This document shows positions 35,137 through 43,442 of a stretch of DNA of 64,000 bases, one piece after another. The first letter of the stretch is position 1. Every line of letters starts with the position of its first letter. This stretch comes from DASTFP01 sp963816855. Its GTDB lineage: Bacteria; Verrucomicrobiota; Verrucomicrobiia; Chthoniobacterales; Terrimicrobiaceae. Below the pieces are notes generated by a model. The model was not told where the DNA came from and made no database searches. It saw only the letters and a program-made list of their open reading frames with translations. The position numbers and the translations under genes were made by a program. The stretch is taken from positions 12,908 through 76,907 of the forward strand of contig CAWFMA010000029.1 of the NCBI GenBank assembly GCA_963816855.1. The letters are read 5' to 3'.

Positions 35137-35700
35137 ATGAGCATTCTCTTCTTTAAACGCGTTCTCGCCAATCCGCTGCGGGTCGGCTACGTGGTGCCCA
35201 GTTCACCCTTTCTAACCCGGCAGACCGCTCGACGCATCGATTTTTCCAGGCCTCGCGTCGTTGTCGAACTCGGCCCGGGGGAAGGATGCCATACGCGACA
35301 AATTGTCAAGCGAATGGACCCCCACTCGCGGCTCATCCTCTTCGAACTTGACGAAGAGTTCGTTTCGCATCTGCGCAAGCAATTCGTGAGGGATCCGCGC
35401 GTCACGGTGCTGAACACTGATGCGCTGCACCTCCCCGAGACGCTCCGGGACCTCGGTCACGCGCACTGCGATTACATTGTTTCAGGTCTCCCGTTCTTTG
35501 TGATCGAACCCGAGACGAAAGACAGGCTTTTGCAGAGCATCGCCAGGGCGATGGACGGCAACAGCCGATTCATCACCTACCAGATCACGACACAACTGTG
35601 CGATCACGAGCACCTCTTCAAGCTTTCGGGAAAAGAGTACTGTCCCCTGAATTTCCCTCCGATCAACGTGCTTGAGTTCCGGAAAGCAACGGCCTCGTAA
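35137..35700 (+). CDS. Class I SAM-dependent methyltransferase (PmtA / KsgA-like)
   Basis: A 187-residue Rossmann methyltransferase. Motif I is VVVELGPGEGCHTRQIV, the acidic motif II LILFELDEEFVSHLRKQF, then NTDALHLPETL and the catalytic-type segment YIVSGLPFFVIEPETK. The N-terminal KRVLANPLRVGYVVPSSPFL resembles bacterial phospholipid N-methyltransferases of the PmtA family more than rRNA dimethylases, which are longer. Phosphatidylethanolamine methylation is plausible but unproven. Confidence 0.8.
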   Translation: MSILFFKRVLANPLRVGYVVPSSPFLTRQTARRIDFSRPRVVVELGPGEGCHTRQIVKRMDPHSRLILFELDEEFVSHLRKQFVRDPRVTVLNTDALHLPETLRDLGHAHCDYIVSGLPFFVIEPETKDRLLQSIARAMDGNSRFITYQITTQLCDHEHLFKLSGKEYCPLNFPPINVLEFRKATAS

Positions 35701-35735
35701 ATCGGCGCCCGGCGTTCCTCGAAAAGCCTCAACGC

Positions 35736-36995
35736 TCAGAGATAGGCTTTCGCCACCTCGTCGGCGAGAATGGCGATCCCTTCGCGGACCGAGGTCTCGT
35801 CCATGGCAAAGCTAAGCCGAATGCATTCGTGCCCGTGCCGCCAGTCTTGCGTTCGCCCCACGCCGAAATAGTGTCCCGGCACAACTAAAACGTTTCGCGC
35901 CTTGAGGCGCGAATAGAGCGTCTCGGCTGAGATCTTCATCCCGCGGAACCACAACCACAAAAACAGCGCCCCTTCGCTGACATGCACATGGTAATCAAGC
36001 CGATCATCAAAAAACTGCCTGATCCACTGAAGGGCCAGGCGTGATTTTCGCAGGTAAAACGGCCGCACCACGTCCCGGGCCAGGCGGAGGATCTCTCCGG
36101 TTTGCAGCAACGGAAGGATGATCGCTTGTCCGATGGAGCAGTTTGCGAGACCGACGATCGCGGTCATGGAAGCCACCGCCCGGACAATCTCCGGACGCGC
36201 TACGACAATGCCCGTGCGGGTTGTCGGGAGACCGAGCTTCGAAAGACTCAAGGTAAGAATGATGTTCTCATCCCAGATGGGGTCCGCCTCGCCGAAAATA
36301 ATCCCGGGAAACGGCAACCCGTAGGCGTTGTCGATTATTAGCGGCACGCCGGCTGAGCGGGCCAGGTCAGCCAGGCGGCGAATCTCGTCGTTTGTAAGAA
36401 CGTTGCCTGAGGGGTTTGTGGGCCGCGATACGCAAAGCGCCGCCACGTCCTCCGTCACCGCGAGTTTCTCAAAATCGACATGGTACTTGAAGCGATGTTC
36501 CGGCAGAAACTCCATCCGCGGCTCGACCGCGCGCAAGAGCCCGGGATCCAGACCTTGGTTCATATAGCCGATATATTCGGGCACGAGCGGGAGCAGAATC
36601 GACTTCCGCGCTCCGTTCCGGAACTCTCCGGCCAGGAGATTGAAAAGAAAAAAGAACGCGGTCTGCCCCCCGGCAGTGATGGCAATGTTTTCCGGGCCCA
36701 CTGGCCACCCGAAGTGCCGTCGAAGAAACTCCGCCAGAGCCAAAATGAATCGCGCGTTGCCGACCGGTGGGTCATAGTTTGCCAGCATGCGATCAAAAGC
36801 GGGAGGATCGGAAAGAATTGCGGTCATCCGATCCCGCCACACCGCCTGGATCTCGGGAATGTGCGCGGGATTCCCGCCCCCGAGCATCCGAACCGGACCG
36901 TGGGAGCCGGCCAAGGCCTGCCCTAAATCGTCCATCAACTCCTCTATGCCGCTACCGCTCGCCAGGCGTTCGCCAAATAGAGACTTTTCAAGCAC
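35736..36995 (-). CDS. avtA: Valine-pyruvate aminotransferase
   Basis: PLP-dependent transaminase converting pyruvate to alanine with valine as donor. Nearly every AvtA hallmark is visible: SLFGERLASGSGIEELMDDL, RMLGGGNPAHIPEIQA, NYDPPVGNARF, ITAGGQTAFFFLFNLLAG, LVPEYIGYMNQGL, CVSRPTNPSGNVLT, the PLP lysine in LSLSKLGLPTTRTGI, EGALFLWLWFRGM and LKARNVLVVPGHYF. The 419-residue length matches E. coli AvtA. It is divergent from thiH with a palindromic repeat in between. Confidence 0.95.
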   Translation of the reverse strand: MLEKSLFGERLASGSGIEELMDDLGQALAGSHGPVRMLGGGNPAHIPEIQAVWRDRMTAILSDPPAFDRMLANYDPPVGNARFILALAEFLRRHFGWPVGPENIAITAGGQTAFFFLFNLLAGEFRNGARKSILLPLVPEYIGYMNQGLDPGLLRAVEPRMEFLPEHRFKYHVDFEKLAVTEDVAALCVSRPTNPSGNVLTNDEIRRLADLARSAGVPLIIDNAYGLPFPGIIFGEADPIWDENIILTLSLSKLGLPTTRTGIVVARPEIVRAVASMTAIVGLANCSIGQAIILPLLQTGEILRLARDVVRPFYLRKSRLALQWIRQFFDDRLDYHVHVSEGALFLWLWFRGMKISAETLYSRLKARNVLVVPGHYFGVGRTQDWRHGHECIRLSFAMDETSVREGIAILADEVAKAYL

Positions 36996-37005
36996 CGTGG
37001 AAATC

Positions 37006-37092
37006 TAATCACAGAGGGCAGGAAAAGCACAAAGTCATTCTCGATGGCATCCGACTCGTTTTCTTTGTGTCCTGATTGTTTCTCTGTGGTTA
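37006..37092. repeat. Imperfect palindrome of the CACAGAG/CTTTGTG type between avtA and thiH
   Basis: The left arm begins TAATCACAGAGG and contains GCACAAAG; the right arm contains CTTTGTGTCC and ends CTCTGTGGTTA, so both ends and both inner blocks are inverted copies separated by a 28-base loop. Similar ACCACAGAG...CTCTGTGGT palindromes are scattered in many bacterial genomes. Here it fills the divergent promoter space and ends eight bases before the thiH start codon, so it may influence transcription or translation of thiH. Confidence 0.55.
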
Positions 37093-37100
37093 ATTGTCGC

Positions 37101-38213
37101 ATGCTCTTTTCTTCCGAAATCAGCAAAGCGCTTTGCGAGAAATCCCCGCTCTTGCGAAAGTTCGAGGCTTTGCTCACGCCGCGCACAGACGCAGAGCTCG
37201 AATCGATGGCCCGTGAATCCGCCGCGCTGACCAGGCGCCACTTTGGGCGAACGATGCGCCTCTTCGCGCCGCTCTATTTGTCCAACGAGTGCATCAACTC
37301 GTGCGTCTACTGCGGCTTTTCGCGCGAGAACGCCATCCTGCGCGTCACGCTCGAAATTGGCGAAGTGTTGTGCGAAGCCAGGCATCTCCTCGACCAGGGG
37401 TTCCGCAACCTCTTGCTCGTCGCGGGCGAGCACCCGAAATTTGTCTCCGGAAACTATCTGGAGCGGTGTATTCGACAGCTGTCGGCGGTTGTTCCGAGCG
37501 TAAGTCTGGAGGTCGCGCCGATGGAGGTGGAGGATTATCTTCCTCTCGTGCATGCCGGCGCGGAGGGGCTCGTCGTCTACCAGGAGACGTATCATCGGCC
37601 CACCTACGCTCGCACCCACCTCGCGGGGCCGAAAAAGAACTTTGACTGGCGGCTGGATTGTCCGGAACGCGCCTATGAGGCCGGGTTTCGCCGTATTGGA
37701 ATCGGCGCCCTCTACGGCCTTTGGAATTGGCACGAGGAGGCTATCGCTCTCGCCGCGCATCTCGAACACCTGCTCCGGGTTTGCTGGAAAGCCCAGATTA
37801 CCGTCAGTCTCCCCCGTCTTCGCCCGGCCGCGGGCGGCTTTCACCCCTCCCATCCGCTCGCCGACCGTGAATTCGTCCAGCTTCTTTGCGCGCTGCGCAT
37901 CGCCTTTCCGCAGATCGGGATCGTGCTGAGCACCCGGGAACCGGCTGCTCTACGGGACGCCCTCGCGCCTTTGGGAGTCACGATGATGAGCGCCGGCAGC
38001 CATACGGAACCGGGCGGCTACACCGGCCAGGGCAAACGAAGCCTGCATCATACGATTCGCGGCCGACGAATCCCTGCGGATGGCGAGCTCGCCGAGGGGC
38101 AATTTGCCATCTCGGATGAACGTTCGCCCCACGAAGTCGCCGCGCGGCTGCGCCAACTCGGTCTCGAGCCGGTGTGGAAAGACTGGGACGCCGCAATTCT
38201 GAATGCCGCCTGA
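37101..38213 (+). CDS. thiH: 2-iminoacetate synthase (radical SAM tyrosine lyase)
   Basis: Cleaves tyrosine to dehydroglycine and p-cresol for the thiazole half of thiamine. The radical SAM cluster motif is Cys64-x3-Cys68-x2-Cys71 (NECINSCVYCGFSREN). Other ThiH features are LLVAGEHPKFVSGNYLERCI, SLEVAPMEVEDYLPLVHAGA, VYQETYHRPTYARTHLAGPK and SAGSHTEPGGYTGQGKR. ATG at 37101 gives 370 residues, the family length, and excludes an upstream in-frame stretch that lies within a repeat. thiS follows immediately. thiG and thiF are not in the window. Confidence 0.95.
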   Translation: MLFSSEISKALCEKSPLLRKFEALLTPRTDAELESMARESAALTRRHFGRTMRLFAPLYLSNECINSCVYCGFSRENAILRVTLEIGEVLCEARHLLDQGFRNLLLVAGEHPKFVSGNYLERCIRQLSAVVPSVSLEVAPMEVEDYLPLVHAGAEGLVVYQETYHRPTYARTHLAGPKKNFDWRLDCPERAYEAGFRRIGIGALYGLWNWHEEAIALAAHLEHLLRVCWKAQITVSLPRLRPAAGGFHPSHPLADREFVQLLCALRIAFPQIGIVLSTREPAALRDALAPLGVTMMSAGSHTEPGGYTGQGKRSLHHTIRGRRIPADGELAEGQFAISDERSPHEVAARLRQLGLEPVWKDWDAAILNAA

Positions 38214-38223
38214 AAACACAACC

Positions 38224-38421
38224 ATGCATGTCTTCCTGAACGGTCAGCGGGAGGAAATACGGGCGCAGACCGTCTCCGATTTGATCACCGAACTCGGTTT
38301 GGTTCCCGAAATGATCCTCGTTGAACACAACGGGACCGCCTTGTTACGGAAGCAATGGGGAACCACCTCTCTTTCCGGCGACGATCGCCTCGAGATACTC
38401 CGTGTGGCCGCCGGAGGATAG
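38224..38421 (+). CDS. thiS: Sulfur carrier protein ThiS
   Basis: A 65-residue ubiquitin-like sulfur carrier beginning MHVFLNGQREEIRAQTVSDL and ending in the required Gly-Gly (LEILRVAAGG), which becomes the thiocarboxylate donating sulfur to the thiazole ring. An earlier in-frame ATG at 38203 overlaps thiH, but the start at 38224 gives the usual length. It is ten bases after thiH and clearly co-transcribed with it. Confidence 0.92.
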   Translation: MHVFLNGQREEIRAQTVSDLITELGLVPEMILVEHNGTALLRKQWGTTSLSGDDRLEILRVAAGG

Positions 38422-38527
38422 ACACGTCGAGGCGTCGGCCACGGAAAAATCAGAAGACGCGTCCGGCTTCGGCGAGTCCTGTAAGGAATCGCCCGCAAAG
38501 ACGACGTATTCCGGAAAGGCATTGCCA

Positions 38528-39589
38528 ATGAAGCCAGCTACGATTCTATTGCTCGTTCTTGCGGCCCTCACCATAGGGACAATCGTTGTCTTCGCGACGA
38601 ACAGGACCCGCCAAGAGCAAACCAAGCCCATGAAAACCGATCCCGAGAAAATCCGAGTCCACTTGTTGCAAGCCGACGGAACTTTGACCGAACCGATCAG
38701 CGTCGCGCGAGTGGTGAAAATCGACGAAGAATGGAGGGCACGGCTTACGCCCGAACAATACAAGGTTGCCCGGGCCCAAGGCACGGAGCGAGCCTTCTGC
38801 GGCATTTTCCACGACAACCACGAGGAAGGTGTCTACTCCTGCGTCGGGTGCGGGCTCCCATTATTCCGGTCCGGCACAAAGTTTGACTCGGGGACCGGTT
38901 GGCCGAGTTTCTTTGAGCCGGTTGCCGCGGAGAACGTCGCGACCGAATCGGATTGGAGCTACGGCATGGTCCGCAGCGAGGTTCACTGTGCCCGATGCGA
39001 AACCCACCTGGGCCACGTCTTTCAAGATGGACCGGCTCCGACGGGACTCCGCTATTGCATAAATTCGGCATCCTTGACCTTCAACAAGAAGAACCCGCCC
39101 GCACACACGGAAACTGTGCTCTTTGGCGCCGGCTGCTTTTGGGGCGTTGAGGAAGCTTTCGCCAAGCTGGACGGGGTTGTTTCGACCGCCGCCGGATATT
39201 CGGGCGGCACGGTCAAGGACCCGACTTATGAACAGGTCTGCTCCCACACGACAGGACATGCCGAGGTCGTAAAGGTCGAGTTCGATCCCTCGATTGTCTC
39301 CTTTTCCAGGCTGCTCGATCTTTTTTTCGACATTCACGATCCCACCACGCTCAATCGGCAAGGCTTCGATATTGGAAACAATTACCGTTCGGCCATCTTT
39401 TTCACCACCCCGGAACAGGAAACCGCGGCCAGGCGCTCAATCCCCAAAATCGAAGAAGCGGGACGCCACAATCGTCCCATCGTAACCCAGGTGGAGCTCG
39501 CCGGACCCTTCTATCGAGCCGAAGAGTACCATCAGCAATACGCGGCAAAACATGGCGGCGGCTTCTGTCATGTTCCTCCAGGACGTTGA
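38528..39589 (+). CDS. msrBA: Membrane-anchored MsrB-MsrA methionine sulfoxide reductase fusion
   Basis: A 353-residue fusion that repairs both R- and S-methionine sulfoxide. An N-terminal signal anchor (MKPATILLLVLAALTIGTIV) places it in the cell envelope. The MsrB domain comes first, with zinc ligands Cys105, 108, 154 and 157 (CVGC, CARC) and catalytic Cys177 in GLRYCINSASL. The MsrA domain follows with catalytic Cys203 in LFGAGCFWGVEEAF, GYSGGTVKDPTYEQVCS and YHQQYAAKH. The order MsrB then MsrA is opposite to that in Neisseria PilB. Confidence 0.93.
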   Translation: MKPATILLLVLAALTIGTIVVFATNRTRQEQTKPMKTDPEKIRVHLLQADGTLTEPISVARVVKIDEEWRARLTPEQYKVARAQGTERAFCGIFHDNHEEGVYSCVGCGLPLFRSGTKFDSGTGWPSFFEPVAAENVATESDWSYGMVRSEVHCARCETHLGHVFQDGPAPTGLRYCINSASLTFNKKNPPAHTETVLFGAGCFWGVEEAFAKLDGVVSTAAGYSGGTVKDPTYEQVCSHTTGHAEVVKVEFDPSIVSFSRLLDLFFDIHDPTTLNRQGFDIGNNYRSAIFFTTPEQETAARRSIPKIEEAGRHNRPIVTQVELAGPFYRAEEYHQQYAAKHGGGFCHVPPGR

Positions 39590-39688
39590 GCCCCGCTTTC
39601 CGATAGGCGGACGCTATCTCCGACTCGGGAAGTTCCGCGCAAACATAACAAAGTCCTCGCGAGAATCCCGTCGTCCGGCAAAGAAGAC

Positions 39689-40447
39689 TCACGCTGCTTT
39701 GTCTATGCGGCCGACCCTGAGCGCAAGAGGCCACTGGACCCTATGGCGCGCGCCAGCGTCGCCCCACACTTCGGTCAATTCGCGCCGCAACGATTCCAGA
39801 GGGGCCGGGCCTGCTTGCTTTTCAAGCGCTCTCACCGCCGACCAAGTGTCGAGATAGCCAACCAGCTCGAAGAGGTTCCAAGAGGCTTCGATCGTCAACC
39901 GAGGAGGCTCGATCTTGGAAAAGGGAAATGGCAGCGAGCGGTATCCGTCCTCGACGTGGCGCCGTTCGGGTGGCCAGTAGGGGCCGAGCGTGTCACGGTA
40001 AAATTTCCGAATGATTCGATCGCAACCGCTTTCGGTATGAAGGTGCCCGTAGGTGACGAGCGCGATGATCGCTCCGGGACGCGCCACCCGGAGCACTTCT
40101 GCGTAGAACGCGGGGAGGTCGAACCAGTGCGCGGCCTGAGCCACGGTAACGAGGTCAACGACGCCCTCGGGCAGGCCGCTTTCTTCCGCCGCCGCAACCC
40201 GATAAGTCACGCCCGAACAGACTTTCGCGTTCTTGATCTGAGCCGCACTGGCATCCGTGGCGACGACTTCGCGAAAACGCGCGGCCAGAAGCACTGACAA
40301 CTGGCCGGTGCCGCAACCGCAGTCAAGAGCAAGGTTCGCGTCGGGCGAGACCGACGCCAGGAAGTCGACAAGCGCCACCGGATAGACGGGACGGTAGGCG
40401 GCATATTCTTCAGATCGGGCAGAGAAATGGTCCCGGAACGCGCTCAT
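39689..40447 (-). CDS. Class I SAM-dependent methyltransferase (methyltransferase 11 type)
   Basis: A 252-residue Rossmann methyltransferase starting MSAFRDHFSARSEEYAAYRP. Motif I is LALDCGCGTGQLSVLLAARF, the acidic motif VVATDASAAQIKNAKV, and motif IV VDLVTVAQAAHWFDLPAFYA, which identifies the common 'AQAAHWFD' small-molecule methyltransferase subgroup. The substrate is unknown. It stands alone, convergent with the MsrB-MsrA gene. Confidence 0.88.
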   Translation of the reverse strand: MSAFRDHFSARSEEYAAYRPVYPVALVDFLASVSPDANLALDCGCGTGQLSVLLAARFREVVATDASAAQIKNAKVCSGVTYRVAAAEESGLPEGVVDLVTVAQAAHWFDLPAFYAEVLRVARPGAIIALVTYGHLHTESGCDRIIRKFYRDTLGPYWPPERRHVEDGYRSLPFPFSKIEPPRLTIEASWNLFELVGYLDTWSAVRALEKQAGPAPLESLRRELTEVWGDAGARHRVQWPLALRVGRIDKAA

Positions 40448-40561
40448 CAGAGCGAACTCTTGTCACGCCGACGCGCAACGCGCCATGCCAATTTCCTCTG
40501 CCCGCCGCGCTATTCGTCCCGGCAAAGGACCTTCCTCACAAGGGACCAAAAAGCGAAAGCC

Positions 40562-41878
40562 TCACAGGATTTCGTGGAGGCTCGCGCGGTGTCCTTCCGG
40601 TTCTACCTTTGGCTTAAATCCCTGGTAAGTCAGGCGAGCGCCGTGAGTGTAGGTCAGGTATCCCCAAGCCCACTGGAAAAAGATCACGATCTTGTTGCGC
40701 AATTCCACGATGAAGAGCAGATGGATGAGCAGCCAGCTCAGCCAGGCGAGAAATCCGCTCAGCTTGATGACCTTGAGGTCCGCCACGGCCTTGTTACGCC
40801 CGATTGTCGCCATGCTCCCCTTATCCGTATAGCGAAAGGTCTCCGTCTGCCTGCCAGCCACCAGTGCCAGCACGTTGTTCGCGGCCGCTTTGCCGGACTG
40901 CATCGCAAAGGGTGCTATACCTGGCAGCGGTTTGCCCCCTTGGTGGGAGAAATTCGCGACGTCCCCGATGACAAAAACTTCAGGATGCCCTTTTACGCTC
41001 AGATCCTTTTCCACGACTGCCCGGCCCTGGCGATCGAGTTCGCATCCAAGCTCTTTGGCCAAGGGAGAGGCGGCATTCCCGGCTGCCCAGATTACCGTTC
41101 GTCCGCGGATCAGCTCGTTCTCCAACTGCACGCCCTCCGGCGTCACCGCCAGCACTTTTGTGCCAACCCGCACCTCAATGTCGAGTTGCTCAAGTTGCCG
41201 GATCGCCGAAGCAGCCAACGTGTCGTCAAACATTGGCAACACCTTGGGAGCCGCATCGAGAAGAATCACTCGGGCGTGCTTGTGCTGAATGACCCGGAAA
41301 TCCCGTTCGAGAGTCCGCTTGGCGAGTTCTGAAATAGACCCCGCCATCTCCACTCCGGTCGGACCGGCCCCAATCACGACAAAGGTAAGGGCCGCCTTCT
41401 GGACCTCGGGATCGGTGGTTGTTTCGGCAATTTCGAATGCGTTGAGAATCCGTCGGCGCAATTCCAGGGCGTCCGAAAGCGTTTTCAAGCCCGGCGCGTG
41501 CGCCTCCCATTGATCGTTGCCAAAATACGAGTGGCGCGCTCCGGTCGCCAGAATCAAATAGTCGTAAGGATACTCACTGTTTTTGGTGCGCACCACTTTC
41601 GCGCCCGCATCGATCGTCTCGACGTGGCCCATGACCACGCGGATATTCTTGGCGTCCTGCACAATGGCCCGGATAGGTTGGGCGATGTCCGCCGGCGAGA
41701 GCATGGCCGTCGCCACTTGATAGAGGAGCGGCTGAAAAAGGTGATGGTTCGTCCGATCGATGAGCGTTACGTTCACCGGTTTGCCGGCCAAGACTCTGGC
41801 AGCGTAAAGTCCGCCGAAACCTCCGCCAATAATGACCACGCGAGGGGGAACGTCCTTGGAAGTTATTGCAGTGTCCAT
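40562..41878 (-). CDS. ndh: Type II NADH dehydrogenase (NDH-2)
   Basis: Membrane-associated single-chain NADH:quinone oxidoreductase that feeds electrons into the respiratory chain without pumping protons. The 438-residue protein has the FAD-binding GGGFGGLYAARVL near the N-terminus, NAD-binding VVIGAGPTGVEMAGSISELA, the ATGARHSYFGNDQWE motif, VIWAAGNAASPLAKELG and VFVIGDVANF. A C-terminal hydrophobic region (FLAWLSWLLIHLLFIVELRN) anchors it. It is the last clearly chromosomal-type gene before the change of character near 42,100. Confidence 0.95.
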   Translation of the reverse strand: MDTAITSKDVPPRVVIIGGGFGGLYAARVLAGKPVNVTLIDRTNHHLFQPLLYQVATAMLSPADIAQPIRAIVQDAKNIRVVMGHVETIDAGAKVVRTKNSEYPYDYLILATGARHSYFGNDQWEAHAPGLKTLSDALELRRRILNAFEIAETTTDPEVQKAALTFVVIGAGPTGVEMAGSISELAKRTLERDFRVIQHKHARVILLDAAPKVLPMFDDTLAASAIRQLEQLDIEVRVGTKVLAVTPEGVQLENELIRGRTVIWAAGNAASPLAKELGCELDRQGRAVVEKDLSVKGHPEVFVIGDVANFSHQGGKPLPGIAPFAMQSGKAAANNVLALVAGRQTETFRYTDKGSMATIGRNKAVADLKVIKLSGFLAWLSWLLIHLLFIVELRNKIVIFFQWAWGYLTYTHGARLTYQGFKPKVEPEGHRASLHEIL

Positions 41879-42289
41879 AAATGCTTTGTCGCAGAGGTGG
41901 AACTAGGCCACACTGGTCGCGATCTGAATACCAGACGATTTTCATCCGGCAAGCAACCATTAAGATGAACTATCCGATCACGATTCGTTCCGTGGTCCCA
42001 GTTGCTGAGAGCGCCTCTACGGTTCTCGTTTTGCGCGGCGCGCGCTTGCCTTCAGGAAGGACTCAAATGAGGGGGGCACAACCCCTACTTTGCCCCTGGT
42101 GACACCAATGTTTTTGCTGGGGGCTCGCCGGGGCCGGCTCGGAGTCGCTGATGGGGGCGTCAATGTGGTGGCGGCGTCCCGATCCACGAGCCGAGCGGAT
42201 AACCGATCGTAGGCGAACCCATCCTCCGCATCGCGTCCGGGGAGGTCAGGGGAATACTCGTCGTCGCGTGAAGGATTGTCGGCGGCCCT
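41879..42289. other. Gene-poor junction between ndh and the Mrp operon
   Basis: About 410 bases without a convincing gene. The first part must contain the ndh promoter. From roughly 42,080 the sequence is rich in G runs and precedes the Mrp operon end. It is the likely boundary between the resident chromosome and a horizontally acquired block, but no direct repeat or tRNA was found to mark it. Confidence 0.4.
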
Positions 42290-42682
42290 TCATTGGCCGC
42301 GGTCGTGCGGCTCAGACGGCCCAAGCGCTCCGATGGGCGGGTTCGTGGACGGGACATCGGGGCTGCCTTCCGCGCGATCACGGTAGAGCGCGGCGCGGCC
42401 GAGTAGCATCAGCGTCACTGGCGTGGTTACCGTCACGAAGATGCCGATCAGGATCTCGTGGACGATCGGCCGCGACTGCAACATCGTGAAAAGAATCATG
42501 GACGCTATGACAATGCCGGCGGTTCCCCAGCTGACGCCCAGGGTCGGGGCGTGGATGCGGTCGTAGAAGCTGCGCAGTCGCACCAGGCCGAAGGAGCCGA
42601 GCAATGTCAGCCCCGCACCCAGGATCAAGAAGGCTGCGACGAGCATTGCAGCCCAGACCGGAAGTTCCGCACCGTCGCTCAT
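42290..42682 (-). CDS. mrpG: Multisubunit cation/proton antiporter subunit G
   Basis: Small membrane subunit of the Mrp/Pha antiporter, 130 residues. Three transmembrane helices and the MrpG signature (LTLLGSFGLVRLRSFYDRIH, APTLGVSWGTAGIVIASMIL, HEILIGIFVTVTTPVTLMLL) are present. The C-terminal 30 residues are hydrophilic. Its start overlaps the mrpF stop by four bases. It is the last gene of the six-gene operon. Confidence 0.93.
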   Translation of the reverse strand: MSDGAELPVWAAMLVAAFLILGAGLTLLGSFGLVRLRSFYDRIHAPTLGVSWGTAGIVIASMILFTMLQSRPIVHEILIGIFVTVTTPVTLMLLGRAALYRDRAEGSPDVPSTNPPIGALGPSEPHDRGQ

Positions 42683-42960
42683 TCGATCGCCTCGCCGCGC
42701 ATCAGGAACTTCGCGAGCGCCACGGTCGCCACGAATCCGAGCACCGCGATCGCCAGCGAGGCCTCGAAATAGAGCGTGCTGCCGGTGCGGATGCCGAAAA
42801 CAAGGAGCTGGAGCATGGAGTTCACGTACAATGTATCGAGGCCAAGAACGCGATCCTGCGCCCGGGGTCCACGCACCATCCGGTATAGTGCCAGTGCCAT
42901 TGCGACGGCCAGCGCCACCTGCGCGAAGGTGACAGCCCATAGAAGGATGACGGTGCTCAT
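42679..42960 (-). CDS. mrpF: Multisubunit cation/proton antiporter subunit F
   Basis: A 93-residue membrane protein with three helices and the MrpF motif LYRMVRGPRAQDRVLGLDTL. It overlaps mrpE and mrpG by four bases each, so translation of the operon is coupled throughout. The ATG at 42960 is used; the longer upstream frame lies inside mrpE. Confidence 0.93.
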   Translation of the reverse strand: MSTVILLWAVTFAQVALAVAMALALYRMVRGPRAQDRVLGLDTLYVNSMLQLLVFGIRTGSTLYFEASLAIAVLGFVATVALAKFLMRGEAIE

Positions 42961-43442
42961 TCGAAAATCTCCAGCAGGAGGTGCTCGTAACGGGTCTTGA
43001 TCAGCGTCAGCCAGGCGTTCTCGTCGACAAGATCGAGCACGTGCAGCAGGAGCGTGCCGCGCGCCGAATTGTAGTCGAGCCAAGCGGTTCCCGGCGTTGC
43101 CGTGAGGATGATCCCCAGGACCGCCAGCCCCATCTGGCTGCGCAGTTCGAGTGGGACGGTCACAAAGCCCGAAACGCGCCTGTTGTTCCCTTCACGCAGG
43201 ATAAGCCACGCGACTGCGATGTTGGAGCGGACAATATCGTAAAGGACGATCGCGGCCAGCTTGGGCAGCAGGCTCCACCGCCTGATCCCCGGTTTGGCCG
43301 GATGAAGAGCAGCCATCCCCTGCGCAGCCACGAGCGCCACAGCCGTTCCGACGATGAACTGGCCGAGCGAGAAGCTGCTCAGCAGGAGCCACATCATGAT
43401 CAGCGAGACAGTGAGCAGCGGATAAGGAAACACTCGGCTCAT
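42957..43442 (-). CDS. mrpE: Multisubunit cation/proton antiporter subunit E
   Basis: A 161-residue membrane protein with N-terminal helices (PLLTVSLIMMWLLLSSFSLG), a conserved YDIVRSNIAVAWLILRE segment, and the GLAVLGIILTATPGTAWLDY motif characteristic of MrpE. In the complex it is needed for assembly or full activity. It overlaps the mrpD stop by four bases. Confidence 0.93.
   Translation of the reverse strand: MSRVFPYPLLTVSLIMMWLLLSSFSLGQFIVGTAVALVAAQGMAALHPAKPGIRRWSLLPKLAAIVLYDIVRSNIAVAWLILREGNNRRVSGFVTVPLELRSQMGLAVLGIILTATPGTAWLDYNSARGTLLLHVLDLVDENAWLTLIKTRYEHLLLEIFE

Noticed and set aside
42100..42170. Possible tRNA at the Mrp junction
   Set aside because: The G-rich stretch does not fold into a cloverleaf with a T-loop or acceptor stem.
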